This document shows positions 17,834-33,157 of a stretch of 64,000 bases of DNA, piece after piece. The stretch lies in NCBI RefSeq assembly GCF_001598255.1, contig NZ_BCYP01000018.1:248001-312000 (forward strand). The letters are read 5' to 3'. Source of the stretch: Mitsuaria chitosanitabida ATCC BAA-476 = NBRC 102408. Lineage in GTDB: Bacteria > Pseudomonadota > Gammaproteobacteria > Burkholderiales > Burkholderiaceae_C. Below the pieces are notes generated by a model, which worked only from the letters and a program-made list of their open reading frames with translations, had not been told where the DNA came from and did not search any database. Position 1 is the stretch's first letter. Each line of letters starts with the position of its first letter. Both the position numbers and the translations under genes were made by a program.

Positions 17834-18970
17834 ATGACGATGCTGCGCGCGCCCTATGCCTCCGATCCCGCGCGCAGCCGCGGTCGCCGCTTCTTCGAGG
17901 CGCCCGCGCCCACGCGCAGCGAGTACCAGCGCGACCGCGACCGCATCGTCCACAGCACCGCCTTCCGGCGCCTGGTCTACAAGACGCAGGTCTTCCTCAA
18001 CCACGAGGGCGACCTGTTCCGCACGCGCCTGACGCATTCGCTGGAGGTCGCGCAGCTGGGGCGCTCGATCGGGCGCAGCCTGGGGCTGGACGAGGACCTC
18101 ATCGAGACCATCGCGCTCGCCCACGACCTGGGTCACACGCCCTTCGGTCACGCCGGTCAGGACGTGCTGGACGACTGCATGAAGGCGCACGGCGGCTTCG
18201 AGCACAACCTGCAGTCGCTGCGGGTCGTGGACAAGCTGGAGCAGCGCTATCCGGCCTTCGATGGCCTGAACCTGAGCTTCGAGAGCCGCGAGGGCATCCT
18301 CAAGCACTGCACCAAGCGCGACGCCCAGCGCATCGAGGAGCGCGAACCCGGCGGCGTCGCCGCGCGCTTCCTGGTCGGCGGCCAGCCCAGCCTCGAGGCG
18401 CAGCTCTGCAACCTGGCGGACGAGGTCGCCTACAACGCCCATGACGTCGACGACGGCGTGCGCTCCGGCCTGGTGACGCTGGAGCAACTGGAGCAGGTTC
18501 CGCTGGTCCACCGCTATCTGCGCGACAGCCTGACCGCCTATCCGCAACTCACCGGCAAGCGCCTGCTGGCCGAGACCATCCGCCGCATGCTGTCGCAGCA
18601 GGTCTACGACATCATCGACGCGACCCGCGTCGCGATCGAGGCCGCCTCACCGCGAGACGCGGACGAGGCCCGCCAGGCCGGTCCGCTGGTGCGCTTCAGC
18701 CCCGAGATGCGCCAGGCCAGCACCGAACTCAAGCGCTTCCTGTTCGCCAACCTGTACCGGCATCCGGTCGTGCAGGCCCAACGCGACCGGGCCGAGCAGG
18801 TGCTGCGGGAGCTCTTCCAGCTCTACCTGGGCGATCCGGCCAAGCTGCCGCCGGACTTCGCGGATGGCAAGGACCACGCGCGTGCCTGCGCCGACTACAT
18901 CGCCGGGATGACCGACCGGTTCGCGCTCAAGGAACACGAGCGGCTGACGGGGAAGAAGCTCATCGCATAA
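17834..18970 (+). CDS. dgt: dGTP triphosphohydrolase-like HD-domain protein
   Basis: A 378-residue HD-domain phosphohydrolase of the Dgt type-2 subfamily, hydrolysing dGTP (or other dNTPs) to the nucleoside and triphosphate. The N-terminal signature [19 protein letters not shown] is followed by metal-site motifs [15 protein letters not shown] and [17 protein letters not shown], and later [11 protein letters not shown] and [13 protein letters not shown] (Asp). It is 15 nt after aroB, a common betaproteobacterial arrangement. Its TAA stop (18968-18970) is the first three bases of the RAYT-associated repeat, so the element inserted exactly at the gene end. Confidence 0.94.
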   Translation: MTMLRAPYASDPARSRGRRFFEAPAPTRSEYQRDRDRIVHSTAFRRLVYKTQVFLNHEGDLFRTRLTHSLEVAQLGRSIGRSLGLDEDLIETIALAHDLGHTPFGHAGQDVLDDCMKAHGGFEHNLQSLRVVDKLEQRYPAFDGLNLSFESREGILKHCTKRDAQRIEEREPGGVAARFLVGGQPSLEAQLCNLADEVAYNAHDVDDGVRSGLVTLEQLEQVPLVHRYLRDSLTAYPQLTGKRLLAETIRRMLSQQVYDIIDATRVAIEAASPRDADEARQAGPLVRFSPEMRQASTELKRFLFANLYRHPVVQAQRDRAEQVLRELFQLYLGDPAKLPPDFADGKDHARACADYIAGMTDRFALKEHERLTGKKLIA

Positions 18971-18996
18971 TTGGGGTCAGACTCATGGGCGACCCC
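18968..18996 (+). repeat. Left RAYT repeat with hairpin
   Basis: TAATTGGGGTCAGACTC (18968-18984) followed by a GGGGTC (18973-18978) / GACCCC (18991-18996) stem with a 12-nt loop. It includes the dgt stop codon and ends two bases before the RAYT start. Confidence 0.65.
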
Positions 18997-18998
18997 AC

Positions 18999-19703
18999 AT
19001 GGCACGACTCCCCCGGCTGGCGCTCGCCGGCCATCTGCACCACCTGATCCACCGCGGGCACAACCTGCAGCCCATCGTCCTGGACGACGAGGACCGTCGC
19101 GCGCTGCTGGCCGCGTTGCAGGAGAGCGCGGCCACCCACAAGGTGGCCATCCACGCCTACGTGGTGATGCCCAACCACCTGCACCTGCTGGCGACGCCGA
19201 CGTCGGACGACGGCCTGAGCCGCATGATGCAGGCGCTGGGGCGGCGCTATGTCGGCGCCTTCAACCAGCGCCACGGTCGGGTGGGGACGCTCTGGGAAGG
19301 CCGCTTCCGCGCCGCGCCGCTGGAGGCCGAGTCCCATCTGCTCACGGTGATGCGCAGCATCGAGCTCAATCCGCTCCGCGCTGGGCTGGGCGTCGAGGCG
19401 GGCGACTACCTCTGGTCCTCCGCCGCGCACCATCTCGGGCGGCGGCGCGACCCGCTGATCAGCGATCCGCCCGGATTCTGGGCGCTGGGCAACACCCCCT
19501 TCGAACGGGAACTGGCCTGGCGTCGCTGGCTGGAGGAGGGGGAATCCGAGTCGGAACGCCAACGCCTGATCGACTCCGCGCTCAAGGGCTGGCCGCTCGG
19601 CTCGGCACGCTTCCTGCAATTGCTGGGCGAGGTCAGTGAACGCCCTCTGAGCCCGCGTCCGCGTGGCCGTCCGCGTAAGCCCAAGCCCGTGGATCCGGTG
19701 TGA
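18999..19703 (+). CDS. REP-associated tyrosine transposase (IS200/Y1-like)
   Basis: A 234-residue Y1 HUH transposase of the RAYT group. The N-terminus LAGHLHHLIHRGHN is the typical opening strand. The HUH motif is MPNHLHLLATP (residues about 61-71), and the catalytic Tyr is probably in GRRYVGAFNQRHGRVGTLWEGRF. IELNPLRAGL and YLWSSAAHH follow, all classic RAYT motifs. The C-terminus is basic (RPRGRPRKPKP). RAYTs cut and join single-stranded REP hairpins. The gene appears intact. It sits between dgt and gltB, not in an operon with them. Confidence 0.93.
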   Translation: MARLPRLALAGHLHHLIHRGHNLQPIVLDDEDRRALLAALQESAATHKVAIHAYVVMPNHLHLLATPTSDDGLSRMMQALGRRYVGAFNQRHGRVGTLWEGRFRAAPLEAESHLLTVMRSIELNPLRAGLGVEAGDYLWSSAAHHLGRRRDPLISDPPGFWALGNTPFERELAWRRWLEEGESESERQRLIDSALKGWPLGSARFLQLLGEVSERPLSPRPRGRPRKPKPVDPV

Positions 19704-19707
19704 TTTA

Positions 19708-19722
19708 CTCTGTCCCCAATTA
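19708..19722 (-). repeat. Right RAYT repeat, inverted relative to the left copy
   Basis: Reading on the minus strand gives TAATTGGGGACAGAG, 13 of 15 identical to the left copy TAATTGGGGTCAGAC. It begins five bases after the transposase stop. Confidence 0.65.
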
Positions 19723-19755
19723 ATCGATACCGGATCGCCACGCATCCTCTAATTC

Positions 19756-19766
19756 GAGACTGACCC
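19756..19766 (-). repeat. Partial third RAYT-type signature
   Basis: The minus strand reads GGGTCAGTCTC, 10 of 11 identical to GGGTCAGACTC in the left copy (18974-18984). It may mark the distal boundary of the inserted element or a decayed REP unit. Confidence 0.4.
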
Positions 19767-19846
19767 TATTTAGTTCTGCTTGTGCCCGTCCGGCACGGGC
19801 CTTAACCTGCGCGGGTTTCGTTTTCCGTGAGTTCAGGAGGCCACCG

Positions 19847-24622
<4,776 letters not shown>

Positions 24623-24675
24623 TCCGCGCCGTCCCCGCACGTCCCCGCATCAACACGATCTAGGAGCAAGCCGAC

Positions 24676-26163
<1,488 letters not shown>

Positions 26164-26208
26164 TCGGTCCGGATCGATTCGACGCCGGACGCGGCGCCGC
26201 TTGAATGA

Positions 26209-26245
26209 AGAAGGCCCGTCGGCGCAAGCCGGCGGGCCTTTCTCG
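26209..26245 (+). terminator. Intrinsic terminator after gltBD
   Basis: AAGGCCCGTCGGC-gcaa-GCCGGCGGGCCTT forms a 13-bp stem with one G-U pair, followed by TTCTCGTT. It lies 48 nt after the gltD stop. A run AAGAAGG on the other side makes it partly usable from the minus strand too. Confidence 0.8.
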
Positions 26246-26338
26246 TTGGCATCTGCCCCGAGGCGACGCGCGTCCCGGCGAAGGCCGCCGCTTGGGCACC
26301 CCGAGCGTTGACACCTGCCGACGCGGATCGCGGCAATG

Positions 26339-26363
26339 AAAAAGCCCGGCCGGAGCCGGGCTT
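26339..26363 (-). terminator. Intrinsic terminator of the minor pilin operon
   Basis: On the minus strand AAGCCCGGCT-ccg-GCCGGGCTTTTTC forms a strong stem followed by five U residues, about 20 nt beyond the pilY1 stop (26385). Confidence 0.85.
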
Positions 26364-26384
26364 CGTCGCTTCTGCGAGGGGCGA

Positions 26385-29300
26385 TCAGAGCGTGCCGCCC
26401 GTCGAGTTGCGCAGCGGGACCTCGCGCCAGTTGAGGATGCGGTTGCCTTGATTGGCGCCGTCCTTCAGGCAGGCGGTCGCGTTGGCGCCCGACACGGAGT
26501 AGCCGGAGCCGGAGCAGACCTGCAGGAGGCCGGAGCCGCCGGAGCCACCCGAGCCACCCGAACCGCCGCTGCCGCCGGAGCCACCCGAGCCACCGTTGTT
26601 GTTGCCGGTGTTCGTGCTGTCGGACGACCCGCCGATGCTCAGCACCACGCTCTTGTCGGTGGTGACGAACTTCAGGTCGGTGACCGCGAAGCCGGGCGAC
26701 AGGTAGGCGGCGTTGTTGGCGAACTGGGTCGCGCCGGTGCCCAGGTCCAGGGCGTACACCAGGCTGCTGCCGGTCGGGTTGCAGGCGTTGCTGTTGTTGG
26801 GCAGCGTGGCCGCGAACGCCACCGTTCCACCGTAGTAGGTCGGGTCGTTGATGATGCGGTAGCCGGAGGACACGTTCATGTACCAGCCCATCTGCTGCGA
26901 GAAGTCCAGCGTGACCGGTTGAGTCGGGTCGACCAGTTGCTGCAGATAGCTGGGCGTGATGGGGAAGGTGACGCCGGACGGCAGGTCCGCCTGGTTGTTG
27001 AAGGCGCCGGAGCCACCGTCGATGACGGCATACATGCGCTGGATCTGCGTATTGTTCAGGTCGCTGGCGGCCAGCAGCTTGCCGGTGCCGAATGCCAGAT
27101 AGCGGCGGTTGGTGCCCGGCTGGATGATGACCGAGACATGCGTCGTGATGGGCTCCACCGCGCCGGTGGCGTCCATCGCCATCGCGACCTTGACCGGCGT
27201 CGGATAGGCGCCGCTGCCCGCGCGCAGGTCGAAGCGCCACACGCCGCCGCGCAGGTCACTGCCGTAGACCGATTCGGCCAGCGCGGAGGTGACGTCCGGG
27301 TAGTAGGCCGACAGCGAGTTCATGCCGCTGGGCGCGCTCGGCGTGCCGTCGTCGGACTGCTGCGAGGTGCCGACGGGCGTGTCGATGCGCTGCAGCAGCG
27401 CGCCGGTGCGGGCGTTCAGGATGTACAGGTGGTTCTTGCCGGAGGCGTTGTTGTAGCCGCTGGGCACCATCACGACCCAGCCGTACTGCGCGGTCCTGGC
27501 CACGAGCGGCTCGCCGTACTGGTAGCCCATGTCCGCGTCGGTGAACTCCCAGAGGACCTTGGTCGCGGCGACGGCCTCGGTGGTGATGCCGCTCGTGTCG
27601 GTCAGGTCCAGCGCGTAGATGCGCTTGCCGCCCTTGCCCATGCCGGCGACGACGATCGAGCGCCAGTCGGTGCCGCTGCCGCCGACCGTCTTGCCGAAGT
27701 CCACGTCCATGGACGTGATCGGGCCGTCCACCAGGTAATGATGGTCGAAGGCCGGATTGCCGACCCACTGCGCGCCGTCGACCGACGGCGTGTTGTTCGG
27801 ACCGGTGTAGACGCCGCCAGGGACGTAGGCGAACAGCTCGTTGCCCGCGGTGGAGCCCGTCAGCGAGCCGTCGATGACGTGCACCACGCCGGCGTTGGTC
27901 GGGGCCACGACCACCGTGGTGCGCGAGGCCTTGGCCGCCTTGTACGTGGAGTAGCCGGGGTTGCTCGCGTCGGACAGGCCGAACGCGGGCGGGCCCACGA
28001 CCGCGACCTTGGCGTTCACGATGTCGCCGACCAGCGAGGTCCGCGTGCGATAGGCCTTGGAGCTGCCGGAGACCGTCGAGTTCTGCTCCTGGCTGCGGTC
28101 GCCGCGCAGGTAGTTCAGGTAATCCGATGCATCGGCCGTGCTGCGATAGGACGTGTCCAGCGCCGAGGACTGCGTGGAGCTGATGCTGGCCAGGCGGAAG
28201 GGCACCGGCGTGTTGGTCGTGGTGTTGTAGGTCACCATGTACCGGCCGGTGTTCCAGCCGGTGCCGGACGCCTGGGTGGCCAGCTTGTCGGAGAAGCGCC
28301 AGATGTCGGTGCTGGTGGTGCTGCCGCTGACGGTGTCGAAGGACAGGGTCCGCGCGACCACGTCGCCCGACCAGCTCGCGGCGTCGAACTGCGCGGCGTA
28401 GTTGGCGACGCCGGTGCCGCTGACGTTGCGCGAGGCGGTGGCGAAGGCCGTCGAGTACGCCTTCATGCGCGAGGCGATGCTGGTGAAGGCCTTGGTCAGG
28501 CCGCTCACCATCAGGTCGGGCTTGCCGGCGGTGAAGTAGGTGTCGGGGCGCAGCTGGCCACCGACGGTGTCCGACGAGTCGCCGGTATGCCACCAGCTCT
28601 GCGACAGGTCGGCGGTCCGGGTCAGCGGGTTGAAGTCGGAGGGCAGCTGGGCGCCGCCGTACTTCGTCGCCAGGTAGTACTGGTTGTTGTTCTTGTAGGT
28701 CTGCAGTTCCATCACGTCCACCCAGTAGGTCTGGACGGTCTGCATGCCGGAGGACTTGGTGTCGATGTCGGGGCGGATGTCGGTGGAGTTGGCCCAGTAG
28801 GCCATGCCCGCCATCAGCGCGCCGTTGTTGGAGCAGCAGCCGTTGTAGGGCGAGGTCGCCGCCAGGCCGCTGAGGCCGGACATGGTGCCGACGTAGTTGG
28901 TGAAGGTCGTCGCGTTCAGCGTCGTGTCGTTGGTGACCTCGGTGGGCTTGCTCGGCTCGGACGCGCCGGTCGCGCCGGGCAGGTCGCGGTCGGCGTGGGT
29001 GTTGACGTCACCGATGCCCAGGATGAAGTTCTTCTGGCACGAGTACTGGATCGGGTCGTCCCAGGTGCTGATCACCGGGAAGCCGTCCGCCTGCGTGGCC
29101 TTGGCCGACGAGGTGGATGGGGGGGTCGTGTACGCGGACACGTTGCCCAGGTTGCGGTAGTAGCGCAGCACCGTGTAGTAGAGCTCGCCCACCGGGTCAT
29201 AGGTCTTGTAGGTGCCGGAGATGGAGCCGAACTTGTTCAGGTAGTTCATCACCCCGCTGTTGGTGATGCTCGTGCCGAAGTAGCTGGTGGAGTCGCTCGC

Positions 29301-30284
29301 GTCGGTGGGCGACGGGTTGGTGACCATGATGCCGGTCGTGCCGTCCCACTCGGCGCGGACGTTGGCCGTGTCGGTGCCGCCGGGGACCGGCTGCGTCGGT
29401 CCGACGAAGGTCTGGCGCGCCCGCAGCACGCCGCCATCGCGGGTCAGCGAGCCGTCGTTCAGGTAGCCGAAGGCGCTGAAGCGGATCTGGTTGGCGTACT
29501 GCTGGATCAGGCCCTCGGGCTTGTAGTTCGAGCCGTAGGCCTTGCAGTTGGCTTCCAGGTAGTCCGTGCCCAGGGTCTTGTCGCAGACACGAGCGCGCAC
29601 GCTCAGTTCATAGGTGCCGTTGCTGGCCCAGGGGCCGGCACTCGGGTCGAAGGCCGTGATGGAACTGCCGTTGTTGTTGCCGGTGTTGGTGAAGCGCAGC
29701 TTCGCGCCCAGGCCCTGCACGCGCAGCTTCAGCGTGGTCCAGTTCAGCGGGGTCGCGGCCGCGATCACGGTCGCGTTCGTGCTGGCGGTGCGGTCGGGGA
29801 AGTTGCCGGTGCTCCCCTGGCCACTGGCATAGGCCTTCTCCAGGATGGTCGCGTAGGTGTAGTCGCCCACGCGGTAGCCGCCGGTCAGCGCCCACCGGAA
29901 CGGGTCGATGGTCTGCATCGTGGCCCAGTTCAGGAAGTTGCCGCTCCACTTGCCGACGCAGCCGTGGGCGGTCGCCTTGGCCGTCGGCGCGAAGTGGTCG
30001 AAGGGGATGGGCGTGGATCCGCCGGTGGTGGCCAGCCGGTAGTCGTAGCACTTGTCGGGGTCGAAGTAACCCAGATAGGTCGACGCCTGGAGGTAGTTGG
30101 CGTCGATGTGGGCGTTGCCCACGGCGGTGGGGTACTCCACCGACAGGGCGAGCGCCAGGTTGCCCGGCACGGACACGGAGGCGAACACCGGTTTGTCGGC
30201 CAGCGCGGTCTGCGCCTGCGCGCCGGCGGCGACGGCCAGCAGCGCCGCCAGGGTGCCCAGGGGCTTGAGGGAGGGAGTGGACAT
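26385..30284 (-). CDS. pilY1: Type IV pilus tip adhesin/assembly factor PilY1 (PilC-like)
   Basis: A 1299-residue exported protein. The signal peptide ends near GAQAQ (residue 25). The N-terminal half has the signature PGNLALALSVEYPTA, YLGYFDPDKCYDY and GKWSGNFLNWATMQTIDPFRWALTGGYR. The C-terminal beta-propeller has VYVAPTNAGVVHVIDG-like and MGYQYGEPLVAR motifs, SVYGSDLRGGVWRFDL and FGTGKLLAASDLNNTQIQRMYAV, typical of Neisseria PilC/PilY1. It acts at the pilus tip and controls extension, retraction and adhesion. A run of Gly-Gly-Ser repeats lies near residues 1230-1250, between the propeller and a short Cys-containing tail. Last gene of pilE-fimT-pilV-pilW-pilX-pilY1. Confidence 0.93.
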   Translation of the reverse strand: MSTPSLKPLGTLAALLAVAAGAQAQTALADKPVFASVSVPGNLALALSVEYPTAVGNAHIDANYLQASTYLGYFDPDKCYDYRLATTGGSTPIPFDHFAPTAKATAHGCVGKWSGNFLNWATMQTIDPFRWALTGGYRVGDYTYATILEKAYASGQGSTGNFPDRTASTNATVIAAATPLNWTTLKLRVQGLGAKLRFTNTGNNNGSSITAFDPSAGPWASNGTYELSVRARVCDKTLGTDYLEANCKAYGSNYKPEGLIQQYANQIRFSAFGYLNDGSLTRDGGVLRARQTFVGPTQPVPGGTDTANVRAEWDGTTGIMVTNPSPTDASDSTSYFGTSITNSGVMNYLNKFGSISGTYKTYDPVGELYYTVLRYYRNLGNVSAYTTPPSTSSAKATQADGFPVISTWDDPIQYSCQKNFILGIGDVNTHADRDLPGATGASEPSKPTEVTNDTTLNATTFTNYVGTMSGLSGLAATSPYNGCCSNNGALMAGMAYWANSTDIRPDIDTKSSGMQTVQTYWVDVMELQTYKNNNQYYLATKYGGAQLPSDFNPLTRTADLSQSWWHTGDSSDTVGGQLRPDTYFTAGKPDLMVSGLTKAFTSIASRMKAYSTAFATASRNVSGTGVANYAAQFDAASWSGDVVARTLSFDTVSGSTTSTDIWRFSDKLATQASGTGWNTGRYMVTYNTTTNTPVPFRLASISSTQSSALDTSYRSTADASDYLNYLRGDRSQEQNSTVSGSSKAYRTRTSLVGDIVNAKVAVVGPPAFGLSDASNPGYSTYKAAKASRTTVVVAPTNAGVVHVIDGSLTGSTAGNELFAYVPGGVYTGPNNTPSVDGAQWVGNPAFDHHYLVDGPITSMDVDFGKTVGGSGTDWRSIVVAGMGKGGKRIYALDLTDTSGITTEAVAATKVLWEFTDADMGYQYGEPLVARTAQYGWVVMVPSGYNNASGKNHLYILNARTGALLQRIDTPVGTSQQSDDGTPSAPSGMNSLSAYYPDVTSALAESVYGSDLRGGVWRFDLRAGSGAYPTPVKVAMAMDATGAVEPITTHVSVIIQPGTNRRYLAFGTGKLLAASDLNNTQIQRMYAVIDGGSGAFNNQADLPSGVTFPITPSYLQQLVDPTQPVTLDFSQQMGWYMNVSSGYRIINDPTYYGGTVAFAATLPNNSNACNPTGSSLVYALDLGTGATQFANNAAYLSPGFAVTDLKFVTTDKSVVLSIGGSSDSTNTGNNNGGSGGSGGSGGSGGSGGSGGSGLLQVCSGSGYSVSGANATACLKDGANQGNRILNWREVPLRNSTGGTL
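26531..26595. repeat. Gly-Gly-Ser coding tandem repeat within pilY1
   Basis: A 9-bp-type repeat (ggagccacc / ggaaccgcc variants on the plus strand) encodes about seven Gly-Gly-Ser units near the PilY1 C-terminus. The units differ at third positions, so the array is imperfect at DNA level. Confidence 0.75.
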
Positions 30285-30296
30285 CGGGGACCTCGA

Positions 30297-30905
30297 TCAG
30301 TTCTGGGTCGTGTACGTGGACTGGAAGAACGAGTACGCGTCGCGGGGACCGGTGACGCGCACCGTGATCCGGTAGGTCGGCTGCGGCGGCTGCTTGATGG
30401 CCTCGATGTCGGAGCCGCCCAGCGTCAGCGCGCCGGTGGTCAGGCAGTTGGCCGACGAGAAGGCGCCCTCGTTCGAGCAGAAGCGGTCGATCATGTAGAC
30501 GATGCGCAGGCCTTCGGCCGGCACGGTGATCTCGTTGCCCGCGGCGCCCTTGCCGTTGATGTTGGACGCACTGGTCAGGTCCAGCATCGCCGTCGGGATG
30601 CCGGAAGCGTCGCTGGGCAGCAGCGCGGCGCTGTAGTTGAGCGCGGCGTTCGTCGCCTGCCGGGCGCCGGTGGACGCCAGCGCGCCCGTGGTCAGCGCGG
30701 TGGTGGCGGCGCGGATGCCGAGCTCGGCCCGGTTGGCCATGTCGCGCTTGAAGCCGAAGTTGCCCACGCTGGTCAGCGAGGCGTTCATCGACCGCATCGC
30801 GATCGCGGCGCCGATCAGCAGCACCGAGAGCGTGATCAGCGCGATGACCATGATCACGCCGCGCTGACGGCGCGCGGTTCGGAAGGGAGCGGAGGTGGGG
30901 CGCAT
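30297..30905 (-). CDS. pilX: Type IV pilus minor pilin PilX
   Basis: A 202-residue prepilin-like protein. The N-terminal segment RRQRGVIMVIALITLSVLLIGAAIAMRSM is the PilX_N pattern, with the G-V cleavage site after a basic leader and one hydrophobic helix. The remainder is a globular domain with two Cys (CSNEGAFSSANC) that could form a disulfide. It starts at ATG 30905, 14 nt after pilW, and ends 12 nt before pilY1. With PilV, PilW and PilE it forms the priming tip complex that carries PilY1. Confidence 0.85.
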   Translation of the reverse strand: MRPTSAPFRTARRQRGVIMVIALITLSVLLIGAAIAMRSMNASLTSVGNFGFKRDMANRAELGIRAATTALTTGALASTGARQATNAALNYSAALLPSDASGIPTAMLDLTSASNINGKGAAGNEITVPAEGLRIVYMIDRFCSNEGAFSSANCLTTGALTLGGSDIEAIKQPPQPTYRITVRVTGPRDAYSFFQSTYTTQN

Positions 30906-30919
30906 GGCGTCCTCGGGGG

Positions 30920-32110
30920 TCAAGGGATGACCGGACGGTTGGTCGCGGTCAGGATGGCGTTGCGCAGCGGGACGGTGAACTCCACCACCTTGTAGCTGCG
31001 GTTGGTGTCGGCCGTCGGCACCGTCACCTGCGCCGCCGCGGGGAGCGACTGGAACAGCGTGTAGGAGCCCGGGTTGGACACTTCCTTCTCGATCCGGTCG
31101 CTGCGCAGCAGCACGGCCACGCGCAACGCGATGATCTGCTTGATCAAGGTTTGCGCGCCGCTGTTGGCACCGCTCATCGCCGCCACGGTGAAGCCGTTGG
31201 AGCCCGGCACGACCCAGTTGCTGATCGAACCGTTCTGCAGTCCGTCGATGCCGTAGCGCACGCGCAGGTCCACCACGCCATCGGCCAGCGGCACCGGCGT
31301 CGTGGCCGAGTTGGGCATGTTGTTCAGGCGCAGCAGGTCGTAGGCCACCAGCTGCTGCGCGGCGTTCACGCCGAGCAACTGGAAGCGCGGCGTGTTGCCC
31401 TGCTCGTTGCCCAGGTTGGACACGAAGGTGGTCGTACTGCCGACGCCGAAGGAGAGGATGCTGAGCGATCCGATCGAGGAGGAGTAGTAGTTCCCGGCCA
31501 GGTTGATCACCTGGGAAGTGCCGCCGACGTAGCCGTTGGCGGCCTGGACCACCATGCAGTTCGGTCGCGGCGCGGCCTCGGTGAGCAGCATCAGGTCGCC
31601 GCCGCGCACGCCCAGCGAGTTGATCACCTGGATGGTGTTGGCGGTGGCGCTGTTGGCGTTCACCTGGATGGGCGCTTCGCTCATGCCCGCCGAGGCGGTC
31701 ATGATCTGGATGACGTCCGAGCCGTTGGCGCCTGCGCCGGGATAGACCAGCAGCGGGGTCGCGCGCACCGCCGTGTTCACGGCCGCGAACGGGGCGGGGA
31801 AGGCGGTCGGGGACGGCAGGATCGCGGCGCCATTGGCCGACGCGAAGATCTGGCATCCGAAGGCGCCGGAGATCTGGTAAAGGCCCGAGCCGGCGCTGCG
31901 GAGCTGGCGGTCCAGATCGTAGGCCAGGTAGCCCGTGTTGAGCGTCAGGTCCGACGTCGCGGCGCTGCGGCGCTTGAAGACCTCGAAGCGGTTGATGATC
32001 ACGCCCAACGCGGCGATCAGGACCAGGCCGATGGTCATCGAGACCAGCAGCTCGATCAGCGTGAAGCCGCGCTGGCGACCGGACAGCGAAAGGGAGCGGG
32101 GCGTCGTCAT
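30920..32110 (-). CDS. pilW: Type IV pilus minor pilin PilW
   Basis: A 396-residue minor pilin. The leader ends SGRQRG, followed by FTLIELLVSMTIGLVLIAALGVIINRFEVFKRR, the class III prepilin cleavage and N-methylation motif with Glu5. The long C-terminal domain matches the PilW family size (about 350-400). It starts at ATG 32110; the frame extends upstream into pilV without support. Two nucleotides separate it from the pilV stop, indicating tight coupling. Likely a core tip subunit linking PilX/PilY1 to PilV. Confidence 0.9.
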   Translation of the reverse strand: MTTPRSLSLSGRQRGFTLIELLVSMTIGLVLIAALGVIINRFEVFKRRSAATSDLTLNTGYLAYDLDRQLRSAGSGLYQISGAFGCQIFASANGAAILPSPTAFPAPFAAVNTAVRATPLLVYPGAGANGSDVIQIMTASAGMSEAPIQVNANSATANTIQVINSLGVRGGDLMLLTEAAPRPNCMVVQAANGYVGGTSQVINLAGNYYSSSIGSLSILSFGVGSTTTFVSNLGNEQGNTPRFQLLGVNAAQQLVAYDLLRLNNMPNSATTPVPLADGVVDLRVRYGIDGLQNGSISNWVVPGSNGFTVAAMSGANSGAQTLIKQIIALRVAVLLRSDRIEKEVSNPGSYTLFQSLPAAAQVTVPTADTNRSYKVVEFTVPLRNAILTATNRPVIP

Positions 32111-32112
32111 GA

Positions 32113-32511
32113 TCAATTCAGGCGCACGTCGGTGAAGTACTGGCGCGAGGCGCCGGTCGGGGTGGTCCAGGACACCGTGATGCGGGCCACCTGGCCGGTA
32201 TAGACGATGGCGCCGACCGCGCGCGGCAGTCCGGACTGGGAGGCATTGGCCACGCGGGCCTGCCAGGCGGCGACGGTCGGCGGGTTGATCGTGCTGTACG
32301 ACCACATGTCGTTGGCCATGTCGCCGGCCAGCAGGGCGGCCCGCTGCGTGTCCTCGGTGCCGGCGGTGGCCTGAGAGGCCCGCGCCATCAGTGTCATCAG
32401 GCCGACCATGCCGATGGTCATCACCAGCATCGCCACCAGCAGTTCGATCAGCGTCATGCCGCGCGCGCGACGACGCTTCGCGGGGGAGAGGGGGAAAGAA
32501 GGCTTGCGCAT
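32113..32511 (-). CDS. pilV: Type IV pilus minor pilin PilV
   Basis: A 132-residue minor pilin with leader KRRRARG and mature N-terminus MTLIELLVAMLVMTIGMVGLMTLM, typical of PilV (Met at position 1 rather than Phe). The globular part is short and has one strand-rich end (ITVSWTTPTGASRQYF). It is seven bases downstream of fimT. PilD is expected to cleave after the Gly. Confidence 0.88.
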   Translation of the reverse strand: MRKPSFPLSPAKRRRARGMTLIELLVAMLVMTIGMVGLMTLMARASQATAGTEDTQRAALLAGDMANDMWSYSTINPPTVAAWQARVANASQSGLPRAVGAIVYTGQVARITVSWTTPTGASRQYFTDVRLN

Positions 32512-32518
32512 GATGACC

Positions 32519-33157
32519 TCAGCTCGCGGGGCAGCCGTCCGGCGCGCTGTCCGATTGCAGGCGCTCGCGGTCGCACAGACGCACGCCGCCGCCCATGGTG
32601 ACCCAGACGGACAGTCGCTTCAGCCCGCTGCTGGCGACGCTCATGCTGGTATCGACCGTGTAGATGATCTGGCCGTTGTTGGGCACGCCGCAGGCGGCGG
32701 TGCCGCCGGTGCCCGCCGCGCCGTTGGTCAGCGCGACTGGTCGGCCGTTCGGACCGAAGCACACCGCCGTCGGTCCCGCGACGGTGACCGTGTCGCTCTG
32801 CTCCGAGATCTTTCCGCACATCGCCGGCTTGGTCGTGGCGTTCGGAATCGTGAGCGCGACATTGGGGACGAGGCGAACCACCCAGTAGGCCCCTGTGGCC
32901 GACGGCTGCTCCAGGCCGGTACAGGTGTTCTGGGCGGTCCGGTAGAACGCCACCGGCTGGTAGCTCTTGACGGCCTCCGCCTGCGCCATCCGCAGCGCGG
33001 ACGCCATGTTGCTGCCCGCGCTGCGCGTCTGGGCATTGGCGCTCCAGGTGCGCAGCGCCGGCGCGGCCAGCGCGGTCGTCAAGCCGATGATCGCCACGAC
33101 GATCAGCAGCTCGATCAGGGTGAATCCGCGCCCGGCGCGGTGCGGGGGCTTCAGCAT
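32519..33157 (-). CDS. fimT: GspH/FimT-type minor pseudopilin
   Basis: A 212-residue prepilin. Leader RAGRG precedes [27 protein letters not shown], and the C-terminal GspH domain has four Cys in the second half ([28 protein letters not shown]). FimT proteins have been linked to DNA uptake and pilus assembly in related bacteria. ATG 33157 lies inside the pilE end (7-nt overlap), so translation is coupled. The frame continues upstream through pilE but is not a real extension. Confidence 0.88.
   Translation of the reverse strand: MLKPPHRAGRGFTLIELLIVVAIIGLTTALAAPALRTWSANAQTRSAGSNMASALRMAQAEAVKSYQPVAFYRTAQNTCTGLEQPSATGAYWVVRLVPNVALTIPNATTKPAMCGKISEQSDTVTVAGPTAVCFGPNGRPVALTNGAAGTGGTAACGVPNNGQIIYTVDTSMSVASSGLKRLSVWVTMGGGVRLCDRERLQSDSAPDGCPAS

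Larger units (their letters stand above)
18968..19766 (+). mobile_element. RAYT (REP-associated tyrosine transposase) locus with flanking repeat signatures
   Basis: A single IS200-like transposase gene is bracketed by TAATTGGGG-type signatures: 18968-18984 on the left, an inverted partner at 19708-19722, and a shorter relative at 19756-19766. The left copy also begins a GGGGTC...GACCCC hairpin immediately before the transposase ATG. This is the layout of REP/BIME-mobilising RAYT elements, which are usually single copy and chromosomally domesticated. Confidence 0.7.

Noticed and set aside
26448-30995. A 1515-codon plus-strand open frame over pilY1.
   Set aside because: Antisense artefact of high GC; low-complexity Gly/Val/Arg composition, no motifs, and it runs through pilX.
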